A DNA stretch of 8,716 nucleotides from an uncultured Clostridia bacterium. GTDB lineage: Bacteria > Bacillota > Clostridia > Oscillospirales > Acutalibacteraceae. A program made the position numbers and the translations under genes. The stretch is taken from assembly GCA_945869905.1 (NCBI GenBank), contig CAMBQD010000031.1:1-8716 (forward strand), given 5' to 3'. Shown here in pieces: positions 1-7,238 of this stretch (its first letter is position 1; each line of letters begins with the position of its first letter). The notes under the pieces were generated by a model, which saw nothing but the letters and a program-made list of their open reading frames with translations, was not told the origin of the DNA and did not search any database.

Positions 1-389
1 ATTAAGCCCTTGTTGGCAGATACCCTGTTGATTTCCTTGGCAAGCTTAACGGAATCAACGGATTCTATCATATCAACCTCGCCAACAATCTGCTTAACCT
101 TGTTGGTTTGCAGATGTCCTATGAGGTGCTTTTCCACACCGTCAAGGTGAAGCTCATCCTTCTTTCCCAAAAATTCCTGAACTCTGTTTTCGCCAATTAA
201 ATCGGCGCCTAAATCAAGAGCACGGTTAATATAAACGCTTTCAACTGTTTTGGTAACAGCCATCAGTCTGACATCCCTTGGATTTCTGCCTGCCTTTATC
301 GCCGACTCCTCAACCCTTGCCTTAACCGACTTATAATTGTCCTCAACCGCCTGCAGCCGTTTTTCATCAACTGTAAATTTTTCCATCAT
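1..389 (-). CDS. yggS: YggS/PROSC-family pyridoxal-phosphate-binding protein (5' part only, 3' end outside window)
   Basis: About 129 N-terminal codons of a family usually near 230 residues; the rest lies beyond position 1. The family binds PLP in an alanine-racemase-like barrel and works in vitamin B6 homeostasis in the cytoplasm, with no firmly established catalytic activity. Visible signatures are LMAVTK, whose lysine (residue 47) is the expected PLP Schiff-base residue, then IGENRVQE and HLIGHLQTNKVK, all diagnostic. Two tandem ATGs (389 and 386) could start it. The sequence AAAGGA lies 5 nt before the first and 8 nt before the second, so the choice is open. The start lies inside the end of the HlyD-like gene (overlap 20-23 nt), which suggests translational coupling. 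In many Firmicutes the next genes are sepF, ylmG, ylmH and divIVA; that is family knowledge, not visible here. Confidence 0.95.
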   Translation of the reverse strand, partial: MMEKFTVDEKRLQAVEDNYKSVKARVEESAIKAGRNPRDVRLMAVTKTVESVYINRALDLGADLIGENRVQEFLGKKDELHLDGVEKHLIGHLQTNKVKQIVGEVDMIESVDSVKLAKEINRVSANKGL

Positions 390-1632
390 GCAAATCCTTT
401 CCCTTAGTTATTATCTGGTCGTAAAAACGGATAGAATCGCTGTTTTCCGGCTCATATGCAAAAACTGCATAATCCTTTGTTGAATAAATAATATCGCACT
501 GTCTTTCGGCAACCTGATTGGCAATAAGGGCATAAACACATTTTTTACCCTCATCATTAACGTGAATTGCCGACGACGGCACCTTAAAGCCTGTATATTC
601 ATTATACCTGATTTCTATATCCTCAAGCCTTATTGACGTTATACTGCTGTTCATTTCCGAGCAACGCAGCACAAGCACCGTTTGCTCTGTTCCCAAATCT
701 GTATCTGCGCCGCTGACAACCTGACATTTGTACACCCGGTCACCGTCTTTAAGTGCAACGTTTAAAATGTCGCCGTTACTGATGCTCTTCACATCATCGG
801 CAGATACGACACAGCAGAAATACCATTCATAGCTGGTAATCAGCTTGCCCAAGCTGCCGTCGGTCTTTTTTACACCGGGCACACTGTCAATATATCCCTG
901 CAATGTTTTTACATCAAGCTTGTCAACCGCGTCATAATCAAACATACCCTCACAGCCGTCTGTATAGGACGAAAAAATACCTGACCTGTCGGCAGTAACG
1001 TAGCCTGTGGGCTTGCAGCCGTCAATGTTAATTTTGTTAAGCTGTGCCTGCAAATCCGATTTAACCTGAGTAAAATCTATATTCTCGCCTATGATAATCT
1101 GACGTCTTGCAAATTTATCATTAAGCTCATCGGCATAAGCAGAAACGTTGCCCTTGTCATTGCTGTTGGCGGCACGAATATAGCCGTTTACATCGCTCAA
1201 TATATCCTTATCAATGCTTGCCACATCAGTTGCCATACCAACGGTTTTACTTTCAAGCTCAATGTAGTAATCAAGCTGACTGTGTAAATCCATGGCAGTT
1301 GAATATGCCTTTGCATTGTCCTGTGACGAAAAAAGCATTGCCACATTTCCCCCAAGCTTAACCTTTTCTCCGTCCTGAACAGCCGGAACTGTAACACCGG
1401 AGGAGCTGTTACTTAAGGTATGCTCATCTCTTATTACCAATGCCTTTGCGTCAATAGTTTCATAAACCGTTGAGGTAACTGCGGTAACCGTTTCCACATC
1501 AACGTGGGTGGCATTATAGCACTCGTAAAAAATATATCCTGCTATTATAATCAGCACCGCCGCTATTGCCACAACATCACCGCGGATTTTATCGGGATTT
1601 TTATTCACTTTTTCCTTTTTGGAATTTTCCAT
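367..1632 (-). CDS. HlyD-like membrane-fusion (adaptor) protein, single N-terminal membrane anchor
   Basis: A 421-residue protein with a short basic cytoplasmic N-terminus, one hydrophobic segment at about residues 20-36 and a long extracytoplasmic region. Residues about 84-101 (AVQDGEKVKLGGNVAMLF) look like the first half of a biotinyl/lipoyl-like domain, as in HlyD-type adaptors. Residues about 105-200 are rich in helix-forming sequence and probably make the hairpin. A second half-motif is near 214-231 (SGIF...DGCEGMF), followed by beta-barrel-like sequence and a conserved-looking YTGFKVPSSAI at 346-356. No transporter or outer-membrane partner is encoded in the window, so substrate and role are unknown. 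The start at 1632 is supported by TGAGGA 8 nt upstream. The first 32 nt overlap the end of miaA in another frame, and the end overlaps yggS. It has nine cysteines (38, 206, 227, 273, 274, 303, 324, 365, 379), eight of them outside the membrane. Family call is firm; function is not. Confidence 0.85.
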   Translation of the reverse strand: MENSKKEKVNKNPDKIRGDVVAIAAVLIIIAGYIFYECYNATHVDVETVTAVTSTVYETIDAKALVIRDEHTLSNSSSGVTVPAVQDGEKVKLGGNVAMLFSSQDNAKAYSTAMDLHSQLDYYIELESKTVGMATDVASIDKDILSDVNGYIRAANSNDKGNVSAYADELNDKFARRQIIIGENIDFTQVKSDLQAQLNKINIDGCKPTGYVTADRSGIFSSYTDGCEGMFDYDAVDKLDVKTLQGYIDSVPGVKKTDGSLGKLITSYEWYFCCVVSADDVKSISNGDILNVALKDGDRVYKCQVVSGADTDLGTEQTVLVLRCSEMNSSITSIRLEDIEIRYNEYTGFKVPSSAIHVNDEGKKCVYALIANQVAERQCDIIYSTKDYAVFAYEPENSDSIRFYDQIITKGKDLHDGKIYS

Positions 1633-2542
1633 TTATAAAATCCTCACAATAACCGATTGCTGTTTTTGTACATTCATCAAAGCCTGAGATATCAGGGCTT
1701 ATAACAATTGCATCACTGCGTTTTTTAAACCAGGTTATCTGACGCTTTGCATAATTTCTTGTTTTTTGCTTGAGACTGTCAAGAGCCTCCTCCAACGTAC
1801 ATTCACCGTTGATATAGGGCAAAAGCTCCTTATGACCTATTGCCTGTGCACAGGTGCCTGTACTGTTTTTCAGAACCCTTTCTGCCTCCTGCACCAAGCC
1901 AAGCTCTGCCATACGTTCAACACGTTTGTTAATCCTGTCATATAAAGCCTGACGGTTTGCATAGCTCAGAACAAAATAAAGCACATCATAGGGCGATTTT
2001 TCCCTGCGCGAATTTATATTCTGCTGAGTTTTGCTGACGCCGGAATAGTAAAGCTCCAAAGCACGAACAACTCTTTTTTTGTTGTTTTTGTGTATATTTT
2101 CCGCTGCCTCCGGGTCAAGCCTTAAAAGCTCGTCATAAAGAACATCCGTGTCCTTTTGCATCAGCCCTTCACGGAGATTAGTGTCAATCTCTGTGTCCTC
2201 AAATATTATGTTATCAACAAGGCTGTCAATAAAAAGCCCCGTACCGCCTACAATAATCGGTATTTTGCCCCTGCCTATTATTTCGTCAATTTTTTGTCTT
2301 GCAAGGCTGCACCACGCCGCCACGGAAAAGCTTGACCTGTTATCCAAAAGCTCCACAAGATGATGGGGCACCTGAGCCTTTTCCTCCTCTGTGGGACAGG
2401 CAGTGGCAATGGGCATATTTTTATACACCTGCATTGAATCGGCTGAAATAATTTCTCCGTCAACTGCCTTTGCAATTTCTATTCCCAGAGCGGTTTTACC
2501 TGAGGCGGTAGGTCCTGCAACAACAATGATTTTCTTTTTCAT
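1601..2542 (-). CDS. miaA: tRNA dimethylallyltransferase MiaA
   Basis: Transfers a dimethylallyl group from DMAPP to N6 of A37 in tRNAs that read UNN codons, giving i6A37, the substrate of MiaB. At 313 residues it has the usual length. Motifs: P-loop GPTASGKT (10-17), DSMQVY with the catalytic aspartate (35-40), GGTGLF (99-104), RVVRALE (157-163), AIGHKELLPYI (234-244) and RNYAKRQITWFK (262-273). The usual TAKP element reads TACPT at 47-51, so a commonly conserved lysine is cysteine. Two tandem ATGs exist at 2545 and 2542. AGGTGA lies immediately upstream; aligned to the full AGGAGGTGA consensus it gives better spacing to the second ATG, so I use 2542. It begins 8 nt after the mutL stop and overlaps the start of the HlyD-like gene by 32 nt, which indicates co-transcription. 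Confidence 0.97.
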   Translation of the reverse strand: MKKKIIVVAGPTASGKTALGIEIAKAVDGEIISADSMQVYKNMPIATACPTEEEKAQVPHHLVELLDNRSSFSVAAWCSLARQKIDEIIGRGKIPIIVGGTGLFIDSLVDNIIFEDTEIDTNLREGLMQKDTDVLYDELLRLDPEAAENIHKNNKKRVVRALELYYSGVSKTQQNINSRREKSPYDVLYFVLSYANRQALYDRINKRVERMAELGLVQEAERVLKNSTGTCAQAIGHKELLPYINGECTLEEALDSLKQKTRNYAKRQITWFKKRSDAIVISPDISGFDECTKTAIGYCEDFINGKFQKGKSE

Positions 2543-2550
2543 CATTTCAC

Positions 2551-4410
2551 CTACACCCTGCCGAACTGCTTTTCAATATCATATTTCGATATTTTAATAA
2601 ACACAGGTCTGCCGTGGGGGCAAAAGCGTATCTGCGGCATTGAAAGCAGCTTTTCAACAAACATCTCCTGCTCCTGAGGAGTTGTTTTGTCGCCTGCCTT
2701 GATTGCACCGCGACAGGAGGCGGAATGGTATATCCAGTCAATTTTATCAGGGGTAATATCTGTTTTATGCTCCAAAAGCTTTTGAGCAATTTCAGTTATC
2801 AAATCCTTTACATCACTGTCACCCACAAGGGACGGTACACCGCGCACTGCAACAGTGCTTTCGCCGAAGGGCTCCGTTTCAAAGCCGCATTGCCTTAAAA
2901 GCTCTGCATTGTCTGTTATAACCTCAAATTCATCCTTTGAAAGGCTCACTGTTACAGGTGACAAAAGCATTTGCACCTCAACTGTGCTTTGCGCCTTGAA
3001 TAATTCATAGTTCATACGCTCATGGGCGGCGTGCTTGTCAATAAAGTAAAGCTCGTTTTCAATTTCAACAATAAGGTAGGTCTTAAAAGCCTCGCCTACC
3101 AAACGGAAGGACACATCCTTTCCTTCGTCAACGGTTATGCTGTTGTCCGTATTCTTCTCCGTCTGAATTAAAGCTTTTTCAGCCGTCTTTGCACCTTCAG
3201 CCTGCAATACTTCCTGACGTTCATATTTATCTTCTTCAGCCGAAAAATCAAGCTGAGGAGAGCTTACCCTCCAAAAGTCATTATTTGGCTTTGCTTTAAA
3301 GGTTTGCTGAACAGGAGATTCATCCTTCCTTCTGAAAAAATCAATCTTTGAGGAATAGGTGCTTTTTGGTATATCGTAAATCTGCTCTGCCTTTGGAGCA
3401 AGCTCCGCCTGCTTAACAGTGCGGTCTGCCTCAACCGCAGATTTTACACCGTAGTAAATTAAATCAAATATGGGCTTTTCGTTGGCAAAGCGCACCTCAA
3501 TTTTGGCAGGGTGAACATTAACATCCACCAATGAGGGATTAAGCTCAATATCCAAAATACACATTGGAAACCTGCCCACCATAATGAGATTTTTATATGC
3601 TTGCTCCAGAGCCGCCATTGCCGTCTGTGACTTAATAAGCCTGGCGTTTATGAAGAAAAACTGCATTGCCCTGCTTTTTCTTGATACAGTTGGGCTTGAA
3701 ATATATCCCTTAAGGTGCATATTTTCATAGCTGTAATCAACAGGTATCAGGCTGTCGCTGACCTCCCTGCCAAACACAGAATAAATAGTTGATATAAGCT
3801 CTCCGTTGCCGGAGGTAATCAGTGTTTTCTTACCGTCGCGGATAAACCTGAAGGAAATTTCAGGGTGTGAAATTGCCATTCTGTCAACTATTCCCGCAAC
3901 GGCGTTACCCTCGGTAACATCTTTTTTAAGAAATTTCATTCTGGCAGGGGTATTGTAAAAAATATCACGCACAACAATGGTTGTGCCCTTTGGACAGCCT
4001 GCCTCGTCACAGGATATTTCCTCGCCGCCTGCAATCTCATATCTTGTGCCGCAGTCCTCGTTTTCAGCCCTTGTTAAAAGCTCAACCTTAGCCACGGCGG
4101 AAATTGACGCCATAGCCTCCCCCCTGAAGCCCAGAGTGGAAATAGAGTTTAAATCCTCTTTTTCGGAAATTTTACTGGTTGCGTGGGAAATGAAAACCTT
4201 TTTTATTTCAGCCCTTTCAATACCGCAGCCGTCGTCGGTTATGCGTATATAGGTGGAGCCGCCGTTTTTAATTTCAACGGTAATGCTTTTTGCTCCGGCA
4301 TCAACAGAATTTTCAATCATTTCCTTAACGATTGACGACGGGCGTTCCACCACCTCGCCTGCTGCTATAAGCTGGTATATCTCTTTTGGTAAAATATTTA
4401 TTTTCGGCAT
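2551..4410 (-). CDS. mutL: DNA mismatch repair protein MutL (endonuclease type)
   Basis: 619-residue MutL. The N-terminal GHKL ATPase shows KEMIENSVDAGA (E30 and N34 for ATP hydrolysis and Mg binding), DDGCGI (59-64), GFRGEAMASIS (94-104) and NVHPAKIEVRF (298-308). A low-complexity charged linker covers about 330-430. The C-terminal dimerisation/endonuclease domain has DKHAAHERMNYE (458-469), which keeps the D, H, E and E of the DQHA(X)2E(X)4E metal motif but has lysine for glutamine. It also has SCRGAIKA (565-572), CPHGRP (597-602) and a terminal FGR. QMLLSP (480-485) fits the sliding-clamp-binding QxLLxP pattern. It is therefore expected to nick DNA itself, as in bacteria without MutH. The start is ATG at 4410, with AGGAGG 7 nt upstream. 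The reading frame extends to a TTG at 4428, but the Shine-Dalgarno lies inside that extension. It lies 32 nt after mutS. Confidence 0.97.
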   Translation of the reverse strand: MPKINILPKEIYQLIAAGEVVERPSSIVKEMIENSVDAGAKSITVEIKNGGSTYIRITDDGCGIERAEIKKVFISHATSKISEKEDLNSISTLGFRGEAMASISAVAKVELLTRAENEDCGTRYEIAGGEEISCDEAGCPKGTTIVVRDIFYNTPARMKFLKKDVTEGNAVAGIVDRMAISHPEISFRFIRDGKKTLITSGNGELISTIYSVFGREVSDSLIPVDYSYENMHLKGYISSPTVSRKSRAMQFFFINARLIKSQTAMAALEQAYKNLIMVGRFPMCILDIELNPSLVDVNVHPAKIEVRFANEKPIFDLIYYGVKSAVEADRTVKQAELAPKAEQIYDIPKSTYSSKIDFFRRKDESPVQQTFKAKPNNDFWRVSSPQLDFSAEEDKYERQEVLQAEGAKTAEKALIQTEKNTDNSITVDEGKDVSFRLVGEAFKTYLIVEIENELYFIDKHAAHERMNYELFKAQSTVEVQMLLSPVTVSLSKDEFEVITDNAELLRQCGFETEPFGESTVAVRGVPSLVGDSDVKDLITEIAQKLLEHKTDITPDKIDWIYHSASCRGAIKAGDKTTPQEQEMFVEKLLSMPQIRFCPHGRPVFIKISKYDIEKQFGRV

Positions 4411-4417
4411 TGGAACA

Positions 4418-4423
4418 CCTCCT
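4418..4423 (-). promoter_or_regulatory. Shine-Dalgarno site that sets the mutL start
   Basis: On the minus strand this reads AGGAGG (within AGGAGGTG), a near-perfect match to the 16S anti-Shine-Dalgarno, with a 7-nt spacer to the ATG at 4410. The start of the conserved MutL N-terminus (MPKINILPKEIYQLIAAGEV) coincides with this ATG. This argues against the longer frame beginning with TTG at 4428. Confidence 0.85.
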
Positions 4424-4442
4424 GTCAATCACAGTATATCAG

Positions 4443-7079
4443 CTATGAAAGCTCCTGTGCTTTCTTTTTTAAATCATATAAGGTCTGCATCGCCTCAATA
4501 GGAGTAAGAGTATTAATGTCAACAGCCTTCAATATTTCAAGTATTTCCTGTCTGCCGTTGGCGGTGAAATTGTACTGGATATCGTTATCCTCTTCCTCAA
4601 TTATGCTGTCCTCAGCCTTAAATTCAATTTTAACCGAGTTAGCCTCCAGCTCCTTTAATATAACCTTGGCTCTCTTAACAACACTGTCGGGAACGCCTGC
4701 CAGCTTTGCGACCTCAATACCAAAGCTCTGGTCTGCACCGCCGCGTACAATCCTGCGTAAAAATGTAATATCGTCACCGCGCTTTTTAACGGCTATGGAG
4801 TAATTCTTAACTCCGTCAATCATACCCTCCATTGCGGTAAGCTCGTGATAATGTGTGGCAAAAAGGGCTTTTGCACCAAGGGTTTTCTTTTTGCACACAA
4901 ATTCAAGCACTGCTCTGGCAATGCTCATACCGTCAAAGGTTGATGTGCCTCTGCCGATTTCGTCAAGAATAATAAGTGATGAGGATGTGGCATTTTTCAA
5001 TATCTGCGAAACCTCATTCATCTCCACCATAAATGTGGACTGACCTGTTGCCAAATCGTCGCTGGCGCCCACCCTTGTAAATATTGCATCAACAATGCCT
5101 ATCCTTGCACTCTTTGCAGGAACAAAGGAGCCAATCTGTGCCAGAAGTGTAATAAGAGCAATCTGACGCATATATGTGGATTTACCTGCCATATTAGGTC
5201 CCGTTATAATAGCACACCTGTTTTCATCATTGTCAAGGCTTGTGTCGTTGGGGACAAAGGGTGCGTCGTCAAGCAAAGCCTCCACAACAGGATGCCTGCC
5301 GTCCTTTATCTCAATTACACCGTCGTTTGAAATCACAGGACAGGTGTAATTATTGTTAAATGCAACCTGTGCCAGTGATGCCAATACATCAAGCACTGCA
5401 AGGCTTTTGGCAGTGGCCTGCAAGCGTCCAACCTCACCTGCAATACTGTTTCTTACTGTTGAAAATACTTCGTATTCAAGGGCAACGTTTCTGTCCTTGG
5501 CGCCTATAATCTTCCCCTCAAGCTCCTTAAGCTCCTGAGTGATATAACGCTCACAGTTAGTAAGGGTTTGCTTTCTGATATATGTATCGGGAACCATATC
5601 CTTATATGAGTTTGACACCTCAATATAATAGCCGAATACCCTGTTATAGCCAACCTTGAGCTTAGGTATTCCTGTCAGCTCCCTCTGTTCATTTTCTATG
5701 GATGCAATAACACCTGCACCGTCTGTCATAATGGATTTGAGTGAGTCAATTTCCTGATTATAGCCTGCTTTTATCAGTCCGCCCTCACGTACGGAAAACG
5801 GCGGCTCGTCCACAATTGCCCTTTCAATCAGCTCACGTACATCATCAAGCAAATCAATGGAGCTGTATATTTCTTTAAGTAAAGCCGCCGAGCAGCCTGA
5901 AAGCTGTGATTTAACCGACGGCAGCCTTTCAATGGTGTACTGCAGTGACTTCAGCTCCTTGGCATTTGCCGTGCCGTAAACAATGCGTGTCATCAGTCTT
6001 TCAATATCGTTTACACCTGTCAGTGCCTCACGTATTCCGTCACGTACCATAGGGCTGTCCACCAGCTCGCCAACGGCATTCTGCCTTTTAACAATCTTTG
6101 GTATGGACATCAGCGGGCGTTCAATCCAGGATTTAATCATACGCTTGCCCATAGCGGTTTTTGTTTTATCCATAACCCAAAGCAGTGAATGCTTTTTGTC
6201 GCCGGTCATCATTGATTTTGTAAGCTCAAGATTACGCCTTGCACTTATGTCAAGACTCATATACTGAGCATCGTCGTAAAAATCAATTTCCGACGGAGCC
6301 TCTATCTCGTCCTTTTTCTGAGTTTCCCTCAGGTATCCGATTACTGCGCCCAAGGCACATACGGCAGACTTGCTGTGGCCAATACCCAGTGCCGATATTT
6401 CCTCTTTTTTCAGGGTTTCTATAATCAGTGCAGTAGAACTTTCAAAATCAAATTTATCATCGTCAAGAACCTCAACACTGGCATTGAGCCTTTTTGAAAA
6501 GCCCTCAAGATTTTTATAATCAAGGGATTTGGAATTAATGATAAGCTCCTTGGGTGAATAGGTTGAAAGCTGATTTATAAGCTTGTTTTCAATATCCTCA
6601 CCGTCAAGCACGGTTATATGGAACTGTCCTGTGGAAACATCTGCAAAGCATATGCCCATATCCTTATCACCGGTGAAAACCGAGCAAAGATAATTATTGA
6701 CACCATCCTCCAGCATATTGCTTTCAATAATCGTACCGGGTGTGATGATTCTTATGACATCTCTTTTTACAAGACCTTTTACTAAAGCAGGGTCCTCCAT
6801 CTGCTCACAGACAGCCACCTTGTATCCCCTTGACACAAGCTTGGCAATATAGCTGTCCGCACTGTGAAACGGCACACCGCACATGGGTGCCCTTTCCTCC
6901 TGACCGCAATCACGGCCTGTAAGAACCAAATCAAGCTCCTGCGATGCAATCCGTGCATCATCAAAAAACATCTCATAAAAATCACCGAGACGGAAGAATA
7001 AAATGGCGTCATTATATTGAGCTTTTATTTGAAAATACTGCACCATCATCGGTGACAGCTTGTTACTCTTTGTTCCCAT
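4443..7079 (-). CDS. mutS: DNA mismatch repair protein MutS
   Basis: 878-residue MutS1, typical length. It recognises mispairs and small loops, then recruits MutL. The mismatch-binding motif is F34-Y35-E36 in RLGDFYEMFF. Connector and core (lever/clamp) domains follow to about residue 570. The ABC-type ATPase shows Walker A GPNMAGKST (627-635), TRVGASDDLATGQSTFMVEM (668-687), Walker B LIILDEIGRGTST (702-714) and the histidine motif ATHYHEL (741-747). The C-terminal end (about 845-878, DINTLTPIEAMQTLYDLKKKA) is the typical terminal helical segment. The usual sliding-clamp peptide (QLSLF-like) appears only as IQYNF near 834-838, which is degenerate. The start at 7079 is supported by GAGGGAG with a 5-nt spacer. 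It is the first gene after the only sizeable gap in the window, so it may have its own promoter; mutL follows 32 nt after its stop. Confidence 0.98.
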   Translation of the reverse strand: MGTKSNKLSPMMVQYFQIKAQYNDAILFFRLGDFYEMFFDDARIASQELDLVLTGRDCGQEERAPMCGVPFHSADSYIAKLVSRGYKVAVCEQMEDPALVKGLVKRDVIRIITPGTIIESNMLEDGVNNYLCSVFTGDKDMGICFADVSTGQFHITVLDGEDIENKLINQLSTYSPKELIINSKSLDYKNLEGFSKRLNASVEVLDDDKFDFESSTALIIETLKKEEISALGIGHSKSAVCALGAVIGYLRETQKKDEIEAPSEIDFYDDAQYMSLDISARRNLELTKSMMTGDKKHSLLWVMDKTKTAMGKRMIKSWIERPLMSIPKIVKRQNAVGELVDSPMVRDGIREALTGVNDIERLMTRIVYGTANAKELKSLQYTIERLPSVKSQLSGCSAALLKEIYSSIDLLDDVRELIERAIVDEPPFSVREGGLIKAGYNQEIDSLKSIMTDGAGVIASIENEQRELTGIPKLKVGYNRVFGYYIEVSNSYKDMVPDTYIRKQTLTNCERYITQELKELEGKIIGAKDRNVALEYEVFSTVRNSIAGEVGRLQATAKSLAVLDVLASLAQVAFNNNYTCPVISNDGVIEIKDGRHPVVEALLDDAPFVPNDTSLDNDENRCAIITGPNMAGKSTYMRQIALITLLAQIGSFVPAKSARIGIVDAIFTRVGASDDLATGQSTFMVEMNEVSQILKNATSSSLIILDEIGRGTSTFDGMSIARAVLEFVCKKKTLGAKALFATHYHELTAMEGMIDGVKNYSIAVKKRGDDITFLRRIVRGGADQSFGIEVAKLAGVPDSVVKRAKVILKELEANSVKIEFKAEDSIIEEEDNDIQYNFTANGRQEILEILKAVDINTLTPIEAMQTLYDLKKKAQELS

Positions 7080-7104
7080 TTATTCTCCCTCTTTCTCAAT
7101 GATA

Positions 7105-7128
7105 TTGATGCTTTCCCTAAAGCATCAA
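7105..7128 (-). other. Perfect 10-bp stem-loop in the mutS leader
   Basis: Arms 7105-7114 (TTGATGCTTT on the plus strand) and 7119-7128 (its exact reverse complement) enclose a 4-nt loop. In the mutS-sense RNA it reads UUGAUGCUUU-AGGG-AAAGCAUCAA and ends about 25 nt before the mutS ATG, just upstream of the Shine-Dalgarno region. No T-run follows it in either direction of transcription, so it is not a standard intrinsic terminator. A role in mRNA stability or in translation of mutS is possible but inferred. Confidence 0.55.
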
Positions 7129-7138
7129 AAAATTCTAT

Positions 7139-7167
7139 AAAATAATTACGCAAATTTCTTTAGGCAA
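7139..7167 (-). promoter_or_regulatory. Possible sigma-A-type promoter for mutS-mutL-miaA
   Basis: On the minus strand TTGCCT (7167-7162) is followed after exactly 17 nt by TATTTT (7144-7139). Each box matches four of six consensus positions. Transcription would begin close to 7132, placing the 7105-7128 stem-loop at the very 5' end of the mRNA. The region is A+T-rich, so such matches are easy to find by chance. Its -35 box lies inside the inverted repeat at 7152-7232, so if real, the repeat would have supplied part of the promoter. Confidence 0.25.
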
Positions 7168-7232
7168 GGCAGATAAGGCGAAGTTGTATAATCTATAATA
7201 CGAGTCTTATCTAACAACGCATAAAGGAATTT
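7152..7232. repeat. Imperfect inverted repeat of 81 nt (MITE-like element or structured RNA)
   Basis: The two ends form imperfect inverted repeats of about 28-29 nt (7152-7179 and 7204-7232). The outer arms AAATTTCTTTA (7152-7162) and TAAAGGAATTT (7222-7232) differ at one position, a G-U pair in the RNA that reads GGAA opposite UUUC. The inner arms AGATAAG (7171-7177) and CTTATCT (7206-7212) are exact. The A+T-rich centre contains a near-palindrome. It starts six nt after the YlbF-family stop codon and has no coding potential. I see no clear target-site duplication. The shape fits a small non-autonomous repeat or a folded leader/trailer RNA; neither is proven from one copy. Confidence 0.5.
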
Positions 7233-7238
7233 TAACCA

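Larger units (their letters stand above)
7080..7238. other. Intergenic gap between the YlbF-family gene and mutS
   Basis: The only non-coding stretch longer than about 35 nt in the window (159 nt). From the YlbF-gene side it holds the imperfect inverted repeat (7232-7152), an A+T-rich spacer with a weak promoter-like pair (7167-7139), the perfect stem-loop (7128-7105) and the mutS Shine-Dalgarno (7091-7085, GAGGGAG). No short ORF with a ribosome site and no tRNA-like fold was found. It may separate miaB-ylbF from mutS-mutL-miaA as transcription units. Confidence 0.7.

Noticed and set aside
4411..4428. Longer mutL starting at TTG 4428
   Set aside because: The extension contains the Shine-Dalgarno itself, and MutL homology begins at the ATG at 4410.
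3977..4501. Plus-strand open frames opposite mutL
   Set aside because: Antisense shadows of strongly conserved MutL coding sequence, with no ribosome site or recognisable protein features.
7105..7128. Stem-loop as a Rho-independent terminator
   Set aside because: The stem is only moderately G+C-rich and no T-run follows it on either strand; on the plus side an A-run follows instead.
7184..7192. Plus-strand TATAAT as a promoter
   Set aside because: No suitable -35 box and no plus-strand gene downstream; the match lies in the A+T-rich centre of the inverted repeat.
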